Positions 1-6,193 of a DNA stretch of 10,441 nt are shown in pieces. Made by a program: the position numbers and the translations under genes. Location: positions 1-10,441 of the forward strand of contig DHNP01000005.1 of NCBI GenBank assembly GCA_002409585.1, given 5' to 3'. The stretch is from Ruminococcaceae bacterium UBA5413 (lineage in GTDB: Bacteria; Bacillota; Clostridia; Oscillospirales; Acutalibacteraceae). Position 1 is the first letter of the stretch. Each line of letters begins with the position of its first letter. The notes under the pieces are model-generated. The model saw nothing but the letters and a program-made list of their open reading frames with translations. It was not told the origin of the DNA and did no database searches.

Positions 1-1
1 C

Positions 2-730
2 GTTTACTGCGTTGACCTTGCGGCGGCCGAAGCCGTCGCTGAGGGCGGAGTCAAACCTGACTGCGCCGCGGGATTTTCACTTGGCGAGATAGCCGCGCTG
101 TCGTTTTCGGGTGTTTTTACGCGCGAAGACGGGTTTTCATTTGTATGCAGGCGCGGCGAGTACATGAACGGCGCGGCTGTTAAAAGGCCGGGCGGCATGG
201 CAGCCGTGCTTAAGCTGCCGGATGATAAAGTCCGTGAGCTGTGCGGCAGGTATGAAAGCGTCTACCCTGTAAATTACAACTGTCCGGGGCAGGTGGCCGT
301 TGCAGGCGGGAAAGGGCAGCTTGAAAAACTGTGCGCCGAAGTTTCAAAGGAAGGCGGCCGCGCAGTCATGCTCGACGTGAGCGGGGCTTTCCACTCGCCG
401 TTTATGGACGAAGCGTCTGAAAAAATAAAAGGTTACCTTGAAACCGCCAGCGTCAGCGCGCCTTTTGTGCCGGTTTATTCAAACTATACGGCGTCGCTTT
501 ACCCAAAAGATGCCGGGAGCATACGGAAGAACGTATGCATGCAGGTGAACCATCCGGTGCTGTGGCGTAAAACAATAGAGGATATGGCTTCAAACGGCGT
601 CGACACGTTCATAGAAACCGGCGCCGGCAAGGTGCTTAGCGGGCTTGTGCGCAAAACGCTGAAAGACGTAAGGATATTTCATGTGGAAGACGGCGCGACA
701 CTTAAAGAAACGCTGTCGGCGCTTGCTTGA
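2..730 (+). CDS. fabD: Malonyl-CoA:ACP transacylase FabD, 5'-truncated by window edge
   Basis: FabD transfers the malonyl group from malonyl-CoA to acyl carrier protein, supplying the extender unit for chain elongation in the cytoplasm. The reading frame is open from base 2, so the visible 242 residues lack the N-terminus; family members are about 310 residues, so roughly 65 are missing. The ATG at 164 lies inside the conserved domain, after the nucleophile, and is not the start. Visible motifs are the nucleophile elbow GFSLGE (Ser codon 77-79), the arginine of CRRGEYM that normally binds the malonyl carboxylate, the NCPGQ segment, and GAFHSPFM with the catalytic His at 392-394. The elbow has Phe where most FabD proteins have His (GHSLG). 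The gene ends 69 nt before fabG, with a strong hairpin between. Identification is firm from the motifs and operon order; a polyketide-type acyltransferase is unlikely next to fabG and fabF. Confidence 0.95.
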   Translation, partial: VYCVDLAAAEAVAEGGVKPDCAAGFSLGEIAALSFSGVFTREDGFSFVCRRGEYMNGAAVKRPGGMAAVLKLPDDKVRELCGRYESVYPVNYNCPGQVAVAGGKGQLEKLCAEVSKEGGRAVMLDVSGAFHSPFMDEASEKIKGYLETASVSAPFVPVYSNYTASLYPKDAGSIRKNVCMQVNHPVLWRKTIEDMASNGVDTFIETGAGKVLSGLVRKTLKDVRIFHVEDGATLKETLSALA

Positions 731-731
731 A

Positions 732-780
732 CCGGCAGGGGATGCGCCCTGCCGGCCGCATTCGTTTTATTATTCTTTTG
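732..780 (+). terminator. Strong hairpin with T-rich tail between fabD and fabG
   Basis: CCGGCAGGG (732-740) and CCCTGCCGG (747-755) form a perfect 9-bp GC-rich stem with a 6-nt loop, starting one base after the fabD stop. A T-rich but interrupted run (TTCGTTTTATTATTCTTTT, 761-779) follows after a 5-nt gap. The hairpin is plain in the sequence. Its role is inferred: a partial terminator that tunes fabG-onward expression, or an RNA stability or processing element. The gap before the T-run weakens a classic terminator reading, and the fabG ribosome binding site follows directly. Confidence 0.4.
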
Positions 781-799
781 AAGTAAGGGGATAAAGTTT

Positions 800-1540
800 A
801 TGCTGGAGAACAAAACTGCGCTTATAACGGGCGCTTCCCGCGGCATAGGCAGGGCTACGGCGCTGGAAATGGCGGCGCAGGGTGCGGACGTAGCCGTTAT
901 ATATGCCGGCAACGCGCAGGCGGCCGAAGAAACGTGCGCGCTTGCGGAAAAATCTTCCGTAAAGGCTAAAGCATACAAATGCGACGTTGCGGACTTTAAC
1001 GCCGTCCAAAGCTGCGTCAAACAGGTTATAGAAGACTTCGGCGGCATTGATATCCTTGTAAACAACGCCGGCATAACACGCGACGCGCTCGTGCTTAAAA
1101 TGAGCGAGGACGATTTTAACTCGGTGATAGACACAAACCTTAAGGGTGCTTTCCATACAATAAAATGCTGCTATGCGCACTTTATGAGGAAACGCTCAGG
1201 CCGTATAATAAATATAAGCTCCGTTGCCGGCATAGCTGGAAACGCCGGGCAGGCAAACTACGCATCGGCAAAAGCAGGCATAATCGGCCTTACCAAAACC
1301 GTCGCGCGTGAACTTGCGGGGCGCGGGGTGACGTGCAACGCCATTGCCCCGGGGTTTATAGACACTGACATGACTAAAGCACTCGGCGAAAAGGCAAAGG
1401 ACGCGGTGCTCTCGGGCATACCGATGAAGCGCCCGGGCAGGCCCGGCGACGTGGCCGCGCTGGCAGCTTTCCTCGCAGGCGACGGCGCGTCGTATATAAC
1501 AGGCGAAGTCATAAGGGTGGACGGCGGCCTCTGCATATAA
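800..1540 (+). CDS. fabG: 3-oxoacyl-ACP reductase FabG
   Basis: FabG is the NADPH-dependent reductase that converts 3-oxoacyl-ACP to 3-hydroxyacyl-ACP in each elongation cycle. The 246-residue protein has the usual family length and a complete classical SDR motif set: the cofactor loop TGASRGIG (residues 10-17), NNAG (88-91), the active-site Asn113, Ser141 in the SSVAG segment, and the YxxxK pair Tyr154/Lys158. The C-terminus ends in the typical RVDGGLCI, equivalent to the VDGGxxM ending of most FabG proteins. The ATG at 800 is preceded by AAGGGG (785-790) with 9-nt spacing, and the protein begins just before the first beta strand, as expected. It sits between fabD and fabF, which excludes most other SDR functions. 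Isoleucine is encoded by ATA at 17 of 21 positions. Confidence 0.97.
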   Translation: MLENKTALITGASRGIGRATALEMAAQGADVAVIYAGNAQAAEETCALAEKSSVKAKAYKCDVADFNAVQSCVKQVIEDFGGIDILVNNAGITRDALVLKMSEDDFNSVIDTNLKGAFHTIKCCYAHFMRKRSGRIINISSVAGIAGNAGQANYASAKAGIIGLTKTVARELAGRGVTCNAIAPGFIDTDMTKALGEKAKDAVLSGIPMKRPGRPGDVAALAAFLAGDGASYITGEVIRVDGGLCI

Positions 1541-1547
1541 AAGGCTT

Positions 1548-1637
1548 ATGTACCCGCGTGTATGTGCCGGAGCAGCCGCTGCAGCTTTTGCAGGGTATTG
1601 CCTGCCGTGAACGGCATATTGTTTTTTGTGATTTTTT
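1548..1637 (+). promoter_or_regulatory. Candidate attenuator-like leader upstream of fabF
   Basis: In the 128-nt fabG-fabF gap three short stems overlap so that neighbours exclude each other: CTGCA/TGCAG (1579-1583 with 1589-1593), GCAGG/CCTGC (1590-1594 with 1601-1605), and TGCCG/CGGCA (1603-1607 with 1612-1616). The last is followed by a T-rich stretch (1617-1637) containing two runs of six T. A mini-ORF of 20 codons starts at ATG 1548, is alanine-rich, and ends with TGA at 1608-1610, in the loop of the last stem. This layout resembles transcription attenuation, but every stem is only 5 bp and the ribosome binding site for the mini-ORF is poor (AAGG only 3 nt away). Function is inference only. 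Confidence 0.22.
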
Positions 1638-1668
1638 AGGATGTGTCCCGGATTATGGAGGTTCAGTA

Positions 1669-2904
1669 ATGAGAAAAGTTGTTGTGACCGGTATAGGCGC
1701 TGTTACACCCGTCGGAAACGATATAAAAACGTTTTGGGACAGCCTCACGGCCGGTAAAAGCGGTATTGATTTTATAACAAAGTTTGATACCGCCGATAGC
1801 AAGGTGAAAATAGCCGCGGAGGTAAAAAACTTTGACCCCGCGTTATATATAGAGAAACCGCTTATGCGCAAGACCGACCTGTACGCGCAGTACGCTTTGG
1901 CCGCCGCCGCGCAGGCTATGGACGACAGTAAAATCGCGGGGACGGTGGAGCCCGACAGGCTCGGGGTTTACATCGGCTCAGGCATAGGCGGCATGAAAAC
2001 TTTCATGGAGGAATGCGACCGCATACGGAAGTCAGGCCCTAAACGCGTTTCGCCTTACTTTATACCTAAGCTTATAGCAAACATAGCGGCGGGACACGTC
2101 GCCATAAAATACAACGCTCAGGGCCCGTCAATGTGCATAGTCACGGCCTGCGCCACGTCCGCCAACTGCGTTGGCGAGGCGTACAGGGCTATAAAACACG
2201 GCTACGCGGACGCTATTATTTCAGGCGGCGCGGAAGCTACCATAAACGACCTCGGCATAGCCGGCTTTGCAAACTGCATGGCGCTTTCCACTTCGGACGA
2301 CCCCAAGCGCGCTTCCATACCTTTTGACAAGATGCGCGACGGATTTGTCATGGGTGAGGGCGGCGCTGTTTTGATACTTGAAGAATACGAACACGCAGTC
2401 AGCCGCGGCGCGAAAATCTACGCCGAGCTTTGCGGGTACGGCAACACGAACGACGCTTACCATATGACCGCGCCGCAGCCGGAGGCAGAGGGCGCTGCGA
2501 AGGCCGTTAAGTACGCGGCCGACGAAGCCGGCATAAAACCGGGCGACAGGGTGTATATAAACGCCCACGGCACAAGCACGCCCCTTAACGATAAGGCGGA
2601 AACCCTCGCGTTTAAAAAAGTTTTCGGCAAAGAAGCTTATAATATCCCGATAAGCTCTACAAAGTCGATGACCGGCCATATGCTCGGCGCTACAGGCGCG
2701 GCGGAGGCAATAGTCTGCGTGCTTGCGCTTAAAGAAGGGGTAATACCTCCTACGGTTGGTTATGAAGTGCCCGACCCGGAGTGCGACCTTGACTACGTAC
2801 CGAACAGGGCGCGGAAATTCGAACCGGACTTTGCCGTATCGACTAATTTGGGCTTCGGCGGGCACAATGCGTGCCTTGTCTTTAAAAAAGCGCAGCAGCC
2901 TTAA
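1669..2904 (+). CDS. fabF: 3-oxoacyl-ACP synthase II FabF
   Basis: FabF condenses acyl-ACP with malonyl-ACP, releasing CO2 and lengthening the chain by two carbons. The 411-residue protein has the normal family length and all thiolase-fold condensing-enzyme motifs: nucleophile Cys161 in TACATS, His300 in NAHGTSTPLND, Lys332 and His337 in TKSMTGHMLGATGA, and the gating glycine-rich loop GFGG (396-399). The Cys-His-His triad marks it as KAS I/II type rather than FabH. The start chosen is the ATG at 1669, preceded by GGAGG (1657-1661) at 7-nt spacing and giving the canonical MRKVVVTGIGAVTP beginning. The frame stays open upstream to a GTG at 1558, but that 37-codon extension has no ribosome binding site or family counterpart. 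A 101-nt gap follows before accB. Confidence 0.97.
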   Translation: MRKVVVTGIGAVTPVGNDIKTFWDSLTAGKSGIDFITKFDTADSKVKIAAEVKNFDPALYIEKPLMRKTDLYAQYALAAAAQAMDDSKIAGTVEPDRLGVYIGSGIGGMKTFMEECDRIRKSGPKRVSPYFIPKLIANIAAGHVAIKYNAQGPSMCIVTACATSANCVGEAYRAIKHGYADAIISGGAEATINDLGIAGFANCMALSTSDDPKRASIPFDKMRDGFVMGEGGAVLILEEYEHAVSRGAKIYAELCGYGNTNDAYHMTAPQPEAEGAAKAVKYAADEAGIKPGDRVYINAHGTSTPLNDKAETLAFKKVFGKEAYNIPISSTKSMTGHMLGATGAAEAIVCVLALKEGVIPPTVGYEVPDPECDLDYVPNRARKFEPDFAVSTNLGFGGHNACLVFKKAQQP

Positions 2905-3005
2905 GTATTTTATATTATTTATTATTTAACTGAGTAGCGGTAAAACTGCTTCGGCATGTAAGTACCGTACCACGGCATAAGACGGAAAGAAGGGGCGTAA
3001 GAGGA

Positions 3006-3440
3006 ATGGAAATCGAAAAAATACGGTCGCTCGCAAAATTAATGAACGAGGAGCGCCTTAGCCGTATCGAAATAGAAGAAGGCGGCAACAAAATACGCAT
3101 AGACAGGCAGTCTGCCGGCGCGTGCGCGCCGGACACCGGCGTGGCAGCGGCTTACAAAACGGATGCTGCAAAGGCGGAAGACAAAGAAAAGGCTGAGCGT
3201 GATGACTATAAGGAGTTTAAAAGCCCTATGGTCGGCGTCTTTTACGCAGCCTCTTCACCCGAAAGCCAGCCGTATGTCAAAGTAGGCAGCCATGTTAAAA
3301 AAGGCGACGTACTATGCATAATAGAGGCTATGAAGCTTTTAAACGAGCTTAACTCCGATATGGACGGGGAGATAGCCGAGGTGTGCGCTGAAAACGGGCA
3401 GGTTGTAGAGTACGGCCAGACGCTGTTTAAATTAAAGTAA
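3006..3440 (+). CDS. accB: Biotin carboxyl carrier protein of acetyl-CoA carboxylase
   Basis: AccB (BCCP) carries the biotin arm that shuttles carboxylate from biotin carboxylase AccC to the carboxyltransferase AccAD. The 144-residue protein has a short N-terminal helix (residues 1-17) followed by a beta-rich segment, typical of BCCP. Then comes a charged Lys/Glu/Ala linker (about 35-70) in place of the Pro/Ala-rich linker of enterobacteria, and a C-terminal biotinyl domain (about 71-144). The biotin acceptor is Lys110 in the hallmark IEAMKLLNEL (Lys codon 3333-3335). The residues SSPESQPYVKVGS form the segment carrying the BCCP thumb region. The ATG at 3006 has AAGGGG (2990-2995) 10 nt upstream and a second purine-rich GAGGA directly adjacent. 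The preceding gap after fabF is notably AT-rich. Biotinylation would need BirA, which is encoded elsewhere. Confidence 0.96.
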   Translation: MEIEKIRSLAKLMNEERLSRIEIEEGGNKIRIDRQSAGACAPDTGVAAAYKTDAAKAEDKEKAERDDYKEFKSPMVGVFYAASSPESQPYVKVGSHVKKGDVLCIIEAMKLLNELNSDMDGEIAEVCAENGQVVEYGQTLFKLK

Positions 3441-3458
3441 GTATTGGAGTAATGTTTA

Positions 3459-3493
3459 ACACCGGTGCCGGACTTATGCCATGCGCCCGGTGT
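3459..3493 (+). other. Inverted repeat in the accB-fabZ gap
   Basis: ACACCGG (3459-3465) can pair with CCGGTGT (3487-3493), a perfect 7-bp stem enclosing 21 nt in the 70-nt gap between accB and fabZ. No T-run follows, so it is not a terminator. It lies just upstream of a weak fabZ ribosome binding site and could affect translation or mRNA processing; this is inference. Confidence 0.25.
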
Positions 3494-3510
3494 GGAAGTG
3501 GTGGTAAAGT

Positions 3511-3921
3511 ATGGACAGGGAAGAGCTTAAGAAAATACTCCCACACCGCGAGCCAATGCTGCTCGTGGATGAAGCGGAGCTTAAGGAAGAAAACCTTGCC
3601 GTCGGTAAATATACGGTAAAGGGCGGCGAATGGTTTTTACAGGGGCATTTTCCGGGGCACCCGATAGTGCCGGGCGTCGTCCAGTGCGAAATGCTTGCGC
3701 AGACATGCTGCGTGCTGCTTGCAGACAGCGTCAGGGGCCATCTGCCGCTTTTCGCCGGCCTTGACAAAGTGCGTTTTAAAAGCCCGGTAAAGCCAGGCGA
3801 CACTTTGGAGATGAGCTGCAGCCTTGTAAGGTCGCGCCCTCCTTTTTACTTTGCAAAGGGCCAGGGCCGCGTTAACGGCAAGCTTGCCGTAAGCGCGGAA
3901 CTTTCTTTTGCCATTATGTGA
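3511..3921 (+). CDS. fabZ: 3-hydroxyacyl-ACP dehydratase FabZ
   Basis: FabZ removes water from 3-hydroxyacyl-ACP to give trans-2-enoyl-ACP. The 136-residue protein is a single hotdog-fold domain of normal length. The start region has the family's LPHREPMLLVDE. The active-site helix segment GHFPGHPIVPGV carries catalytic His46, and Glu60 in QCEMLAQ supplies the second catalytic residue. The substrate tunnel segment GLDKVRFKSPVKPGD is also typical. His plus Glu at these positions marks FabZ rather than FabA-type Asp. The ATG at 3511 gives the canonical N-terminus although its ribosome binding site (GGTGGT, about 3499-3504) is weak, so expression may lean on the upstream flow of ribosomes. It sits between accB and accC, the usual clostridial and streptococcal arrangement. 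A 62-nt gap to accC shows nothing beyond the accC ribosome binding site. Confidence 0.96.
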   Translation: MDREELKKILPHREPMLLVDEAELKEENLAVGKYTVKGGEWFLQGHFPGHPIVPGVVQCEMLAQTCCVLLADSVRGHLPLFAGLDKVRFKSPVKPGDTLEMSCSLVRSRPPFYFAKGQGRVNGKLAVSAELSFAIM

Positions 3922-3970
3922 GCCGGACATTATAAATTTAGAATATCCGCAATACAGCTTTTCCGATAAA

Positions 3971-3978
3971 AGAGGTGA
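3971..3978 (+). promoter_or_regulatory. Ribosome binding site that fixes the accC start at TTG
   Basis: AGAGGTGA at 3971-3978 is a strong match to the anti-Shine-Dalgarno complement. It lies 5 nt before TTG 3984 and covers the in-frame GTG at 3975, so that GTG cannot be the start. The same AGGTG plus 5-nt spacing precedes the ATG of the DUF1540 gene in this window. Confidence 0.75.
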
Positions 3979-3983
3979 AACCT

Positions 3984-5351
3984 TTGTTTTCAAAGATACT
4001 TATAGCAAACCGGGGCGAGGTCGCCGTAAGGATAATCAGGGCGTGCAAAGAGATGGGCATAGCGACCGTAGCCGTGTTCTCAGAGGCAGACAGGGACGCC
4101 CTGCACGTCAGCCTCGCTGACGAAAGCATATGCATAGGGCCGGCTTCTGTTAAGGACAGCTACCTTAACGTTGCCGCCATCATTTCGGCGGCGGTTGTCA
4201 CTGGCGCCGGCGCCATACATCCGGGCTACGGCCTTCTTTCGGAGAACGCGAAGTTTGCTTCGCTGTGCGAGCAGTGCAACATAGCGTTTATAGGCCCACC
4301 GTCGGACGTTATAGCCAAGATGGGCGACAAAGACATGGCAAGGCGCACAATGGCCGACGCGGGCGTTCCGGTTATACCCGGAAGCCGTAAACTGGACAAT
4401 ATGGATGAGGCTAAGGCCGAAGCCGCGCGCATAGGTTATCCGCTGCTTATAAAAGCGCGGAGCGGCGGCGGCGGGTGCGGCATACGCATGGTGGACAGCC
4501 CGGACGAATTTGAGGGCGCTTTCCGCACCGCCTCGGCCGAGGCACGCCTTGCGTTCGGCGACGGCGCGGTTTACCTTGAAAAATATATGTACCCGGCAAA
4601 ACACGTCGAGATGCAGATACTGTGCGACGGCAGGGGCGGCACAGTCGTGCTTGGCGAAAGGGAATGTTCCGTCCAGCGCAAGCACCAAAAGCTCATAGAA
4701 GAAAGCCCTTCGCCGTGCGTAAAACCGGAAACGCGCCGCAAGATGACCGAAGTCGCCGTTAAGGCGGCAAAGGCCGCGCATTACGTTAACGCCGGCACTA
4801 TTGAATTTTTACTTGATGACAATCAGAAATTTTACTTTATGGAAATGAACACGCGCCTGCAGGTGGAGCACGCGGTAACTGAGATGGTTACGGGTATAGA
4901 CATAGTCAAGTGGCAGATACGCATAGCCGCAGGCCTTAAACTTAACTTCAGCCAAAAGGATATTAAAACAAGCGGCAGCGCCATAGAGTGCCGCATAAAC
5001 GCGGAAGACCCGCAGCACAACTTCAGGCCGAGCAGCGGGCGGATTTCGCTACTGCACATACCGGGCGGCCCGTGGGTGAGGTTTGACACGGCCCTCTACC
5101 AGGACTACCTTGTGCCGCCGTTTTACGACTCGCTCATAGGCAAGCTCGTCGTACACGCGCAGACGCGCGAGGAAGCCATACGCAAGATGGAGGCTGCCCT
5201 CGGCGAACTTGTGATAGAAGGCATCCATACCAATACCGATATGCACATGGATATATTAAACAACAAGGTGTTCAGGTCGGGAAATTACCATACGGATTTT
5301 ATGGAAAAGTTTGAGAAGGCGGTAAAAAATGCTGACCAAAAACCTGTTTAA
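3984..5351 (+). CDS. accC: Biotin carboxylase AccC, TTG start
   Basis: AccC uses ATP and bicarbonate to carboxylate biotin on AccB. Taking TTG 3984 as start gives 455 residues and the canonical MFSKILIANRGEVAVRI beginning; the in-frame GTG at 3975 lies inside the ribosome binding site. Domains in order are the N-terminal biotin carboxylase domain (about 1-113), the ATP-grasp domain (about 114-320) and the C-terminal domain (about 330-440). Visible motifs include MGDKDMAR, the glycine-rich loop SGGGGCGIR, KHVEMQIL, ERECSVQRKHQK, the metal and bicarbonate site MEMNTRLQVEH, and IECRINAEDP with the biotin-contacting Arg. The glycine-rich loop has Cys165 (TGC, 4476-4478) where the family has Arg or Lys, one base from CGC. 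All other catalytic positions look intact, so I call it functional. It is shorter than pyruvate carboxylase and carries no fused domains. The end overlaps accD by 23 nt. Confidence 0.96.
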   Translation: MFSKILIANRGEVAVRIIRACKEMGIATVAVFSEADRDALHVSLADESICIGPASVKDSYLNVAAIISAAVVTGAGAIHPGYGLLSENAKFASLCEQCNIAFIGPPSDVIAKMGDKDMARRTMADAGVPVIPGSRKLDNMDEAKAEAARIGYPLLIKARSGGGGCGIRMVDSPDEFEGAFRTASAEARLAFGDGAVYLEKYMYPAKHVEMQILCDGRGGTVVLGERECSVQRKHQKLIEESPSPCVKPETRRKMTEVAVKAAKAAHYVNAGTIEFLLDDNQKFYFMEMNTRLQVEHAVTEMVTGIDIVKWQIRIAAGLKLNFSQKDIKTSGSAIECRINAEDPQHNFRPSSGRISLLHIPGGPWVRFDTALYQDYLVPPFYDSLIGKLVVHAQTREEAIRKMEAALGELVIEGIHTNTDMHMDILNNKVFRSGNYHTDFMEKFEKAVKNADQKPV

Positions 5352-6192
5352 AAAACCCAACAATACACTCGAATGGTACGACAAGCATACACAGGCAACG
5401 CTGCCGGACATACCGGACGACATGTGCGTTTCATGCCCTGACTGCAAGGCGATACTCCTTAAAGGCGACTTGAACGAGCGGTACAGTGTATGCCCCAAAT
5501 GCGGCCACCATTTCCGCATAAACGCACGCCAGCGCATAGGTATTATAGCGGACGGCGACTCATTTACGGAGTTCGACGCCGATATGCGCTCGTCAAATAT
5601 AATTAAGTTCCCTAATTACGACAAAAAACTGTGGCATGCCCGCCTTGAAAGCTCGGAAAATGAAGGCGTGGTATGCGGCACCGCGTCCATAGGCGGCTTT
5701 AAGTGCTGTCTGTTCGTAATGAGCGCTAACTTTATGATGGGAAGCATGGGCACGGTCGTAGGCGAAAAAATAACAAGGCTTTTCGAGTATGCAACTGAAA
5801 ATTCAATGCCGGTCGTTGGATTTACCGTTTCGGGCGGGGCACGCATGCAGGAGGGCATCCTGTCGCTTATGCAGATGGCAAAAACAAGCGGGGCGGTCAA
5901 GCGGCACAGCGACGCCGGCAACCTTTATACTGCCGTACTGACAGACCCTACGACAGGCGGCGTCACGGCAAGCTTTGCCATGGAGGCGGATATTATCCTT
6001 GCCGAGCCTAACGCGCTTGTGGGCTTTGCCGGGCCGCGTGTCATAGAGCAGACTACGCACCAGAAGCTGCCGGCGGGGTTCCAGCACGCGGAGCTTGTCT
6101 TTGAGAAGGGCTTCATAGACGATATAGTAAGCCGCGACAAACAGAAAGAATATATAACAAATATATTGTCGCTGCACGCGGCGGAGGATTGA
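5329..6192 (+). CDS. accD: Acetyl-CoA carboxylase carboxyltransferase subunit beta
   Basis: AccD, with AccA, transfers the carboxyl group from carboxybiotin to acetyl-CoA, giving malonyl-CoA. The 287 residues begin with a MLTKNLFKKP leader, then a zinc ribbon with Cys36, Cys39, Cys55 and Cys58 (two CxxC pairs), then the crotonase-fold carboxyltransferase domain. Signature segments are SGGARMQEGILSLMQMAKTS and DPTTGGVTASFAMEAD, followed by LVGFAGPRVIEQT. The length matches the Bacillota form. The start is the ATG at 5329, preceded by GAGAAGG (5313-5319) inside the accC coding end; the 23-nt overlap suggests coupled translation and 1:1 subunit supply. The zinc ribbon in AccD is known in other bacteria to bind nucleic acid as well as to support catalysis; nothing here tests that. 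Confidence 0.97.
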   Translation: MLTKNLFKKPNNTLEWYDKHTQATLPDIPDDMCVSCPDCKAILLKGDLNERYSVCPKCGHHFRINARQRIGIIADGDSFTEFDADMRSSNIIKFPNYDKKLWHARLESSENEGVVCGTASIGGFKCCLFVMSANFMMGSMGTVVGEKITRLFEYATENSMPVVGFTVSGGARMQEGILSLMQMAKTSGAVKRHSDAGNLYTAVLTDPTTGGVTASFAMEADIILAEPNALVGFAGPRVIEQTTHQKLPAGFQHAELVFEKGFIDDIVSRDKQKEYITNILSLHAAED

Positions 6193-6193
6193 T

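Noticed and set aside
1558..1668. In-frame 37-codon N-terminal extension of FabF
   Set aside because: No ribosome binding site at GTG 1558 and no family counterpart; ATG 1669 has GGAGG at 7 nt and the canonical N-terminus.
2221..2865. Long - strand ORF of 214 codons inside fabF
   Set aside because: It lies wholly antisense to a fully conserved FabF and has an Arg/Tyr-rich composition typical of a shadow frame.
2958..2976. FapR-like operator (TAAGTACCGTACCA) before accB
   Set aside because: It resembles half of the FapR consensus, but the second half and spacing do not fit, and it is far from any convincing promoter.
3452..3580. Small ORF from ATG 3452 running into fabZ in another frame
   Set aside because: Its GGAG is only 2 nt from the ATG, and most of its length is an out-of-frame reading of fabZ.
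3975..3983. GTG start for AccC
   Set aside because: The GTG is part of the Shine-Dalgarno sequence itself, and TTG 3984 gives the expected family start.
4080..4781. Long - strand ORF of 233 codons inside accC
   Set aside because: Antisense to intact conserved AccC domains, with no recognizable motif or ribosome binding site.
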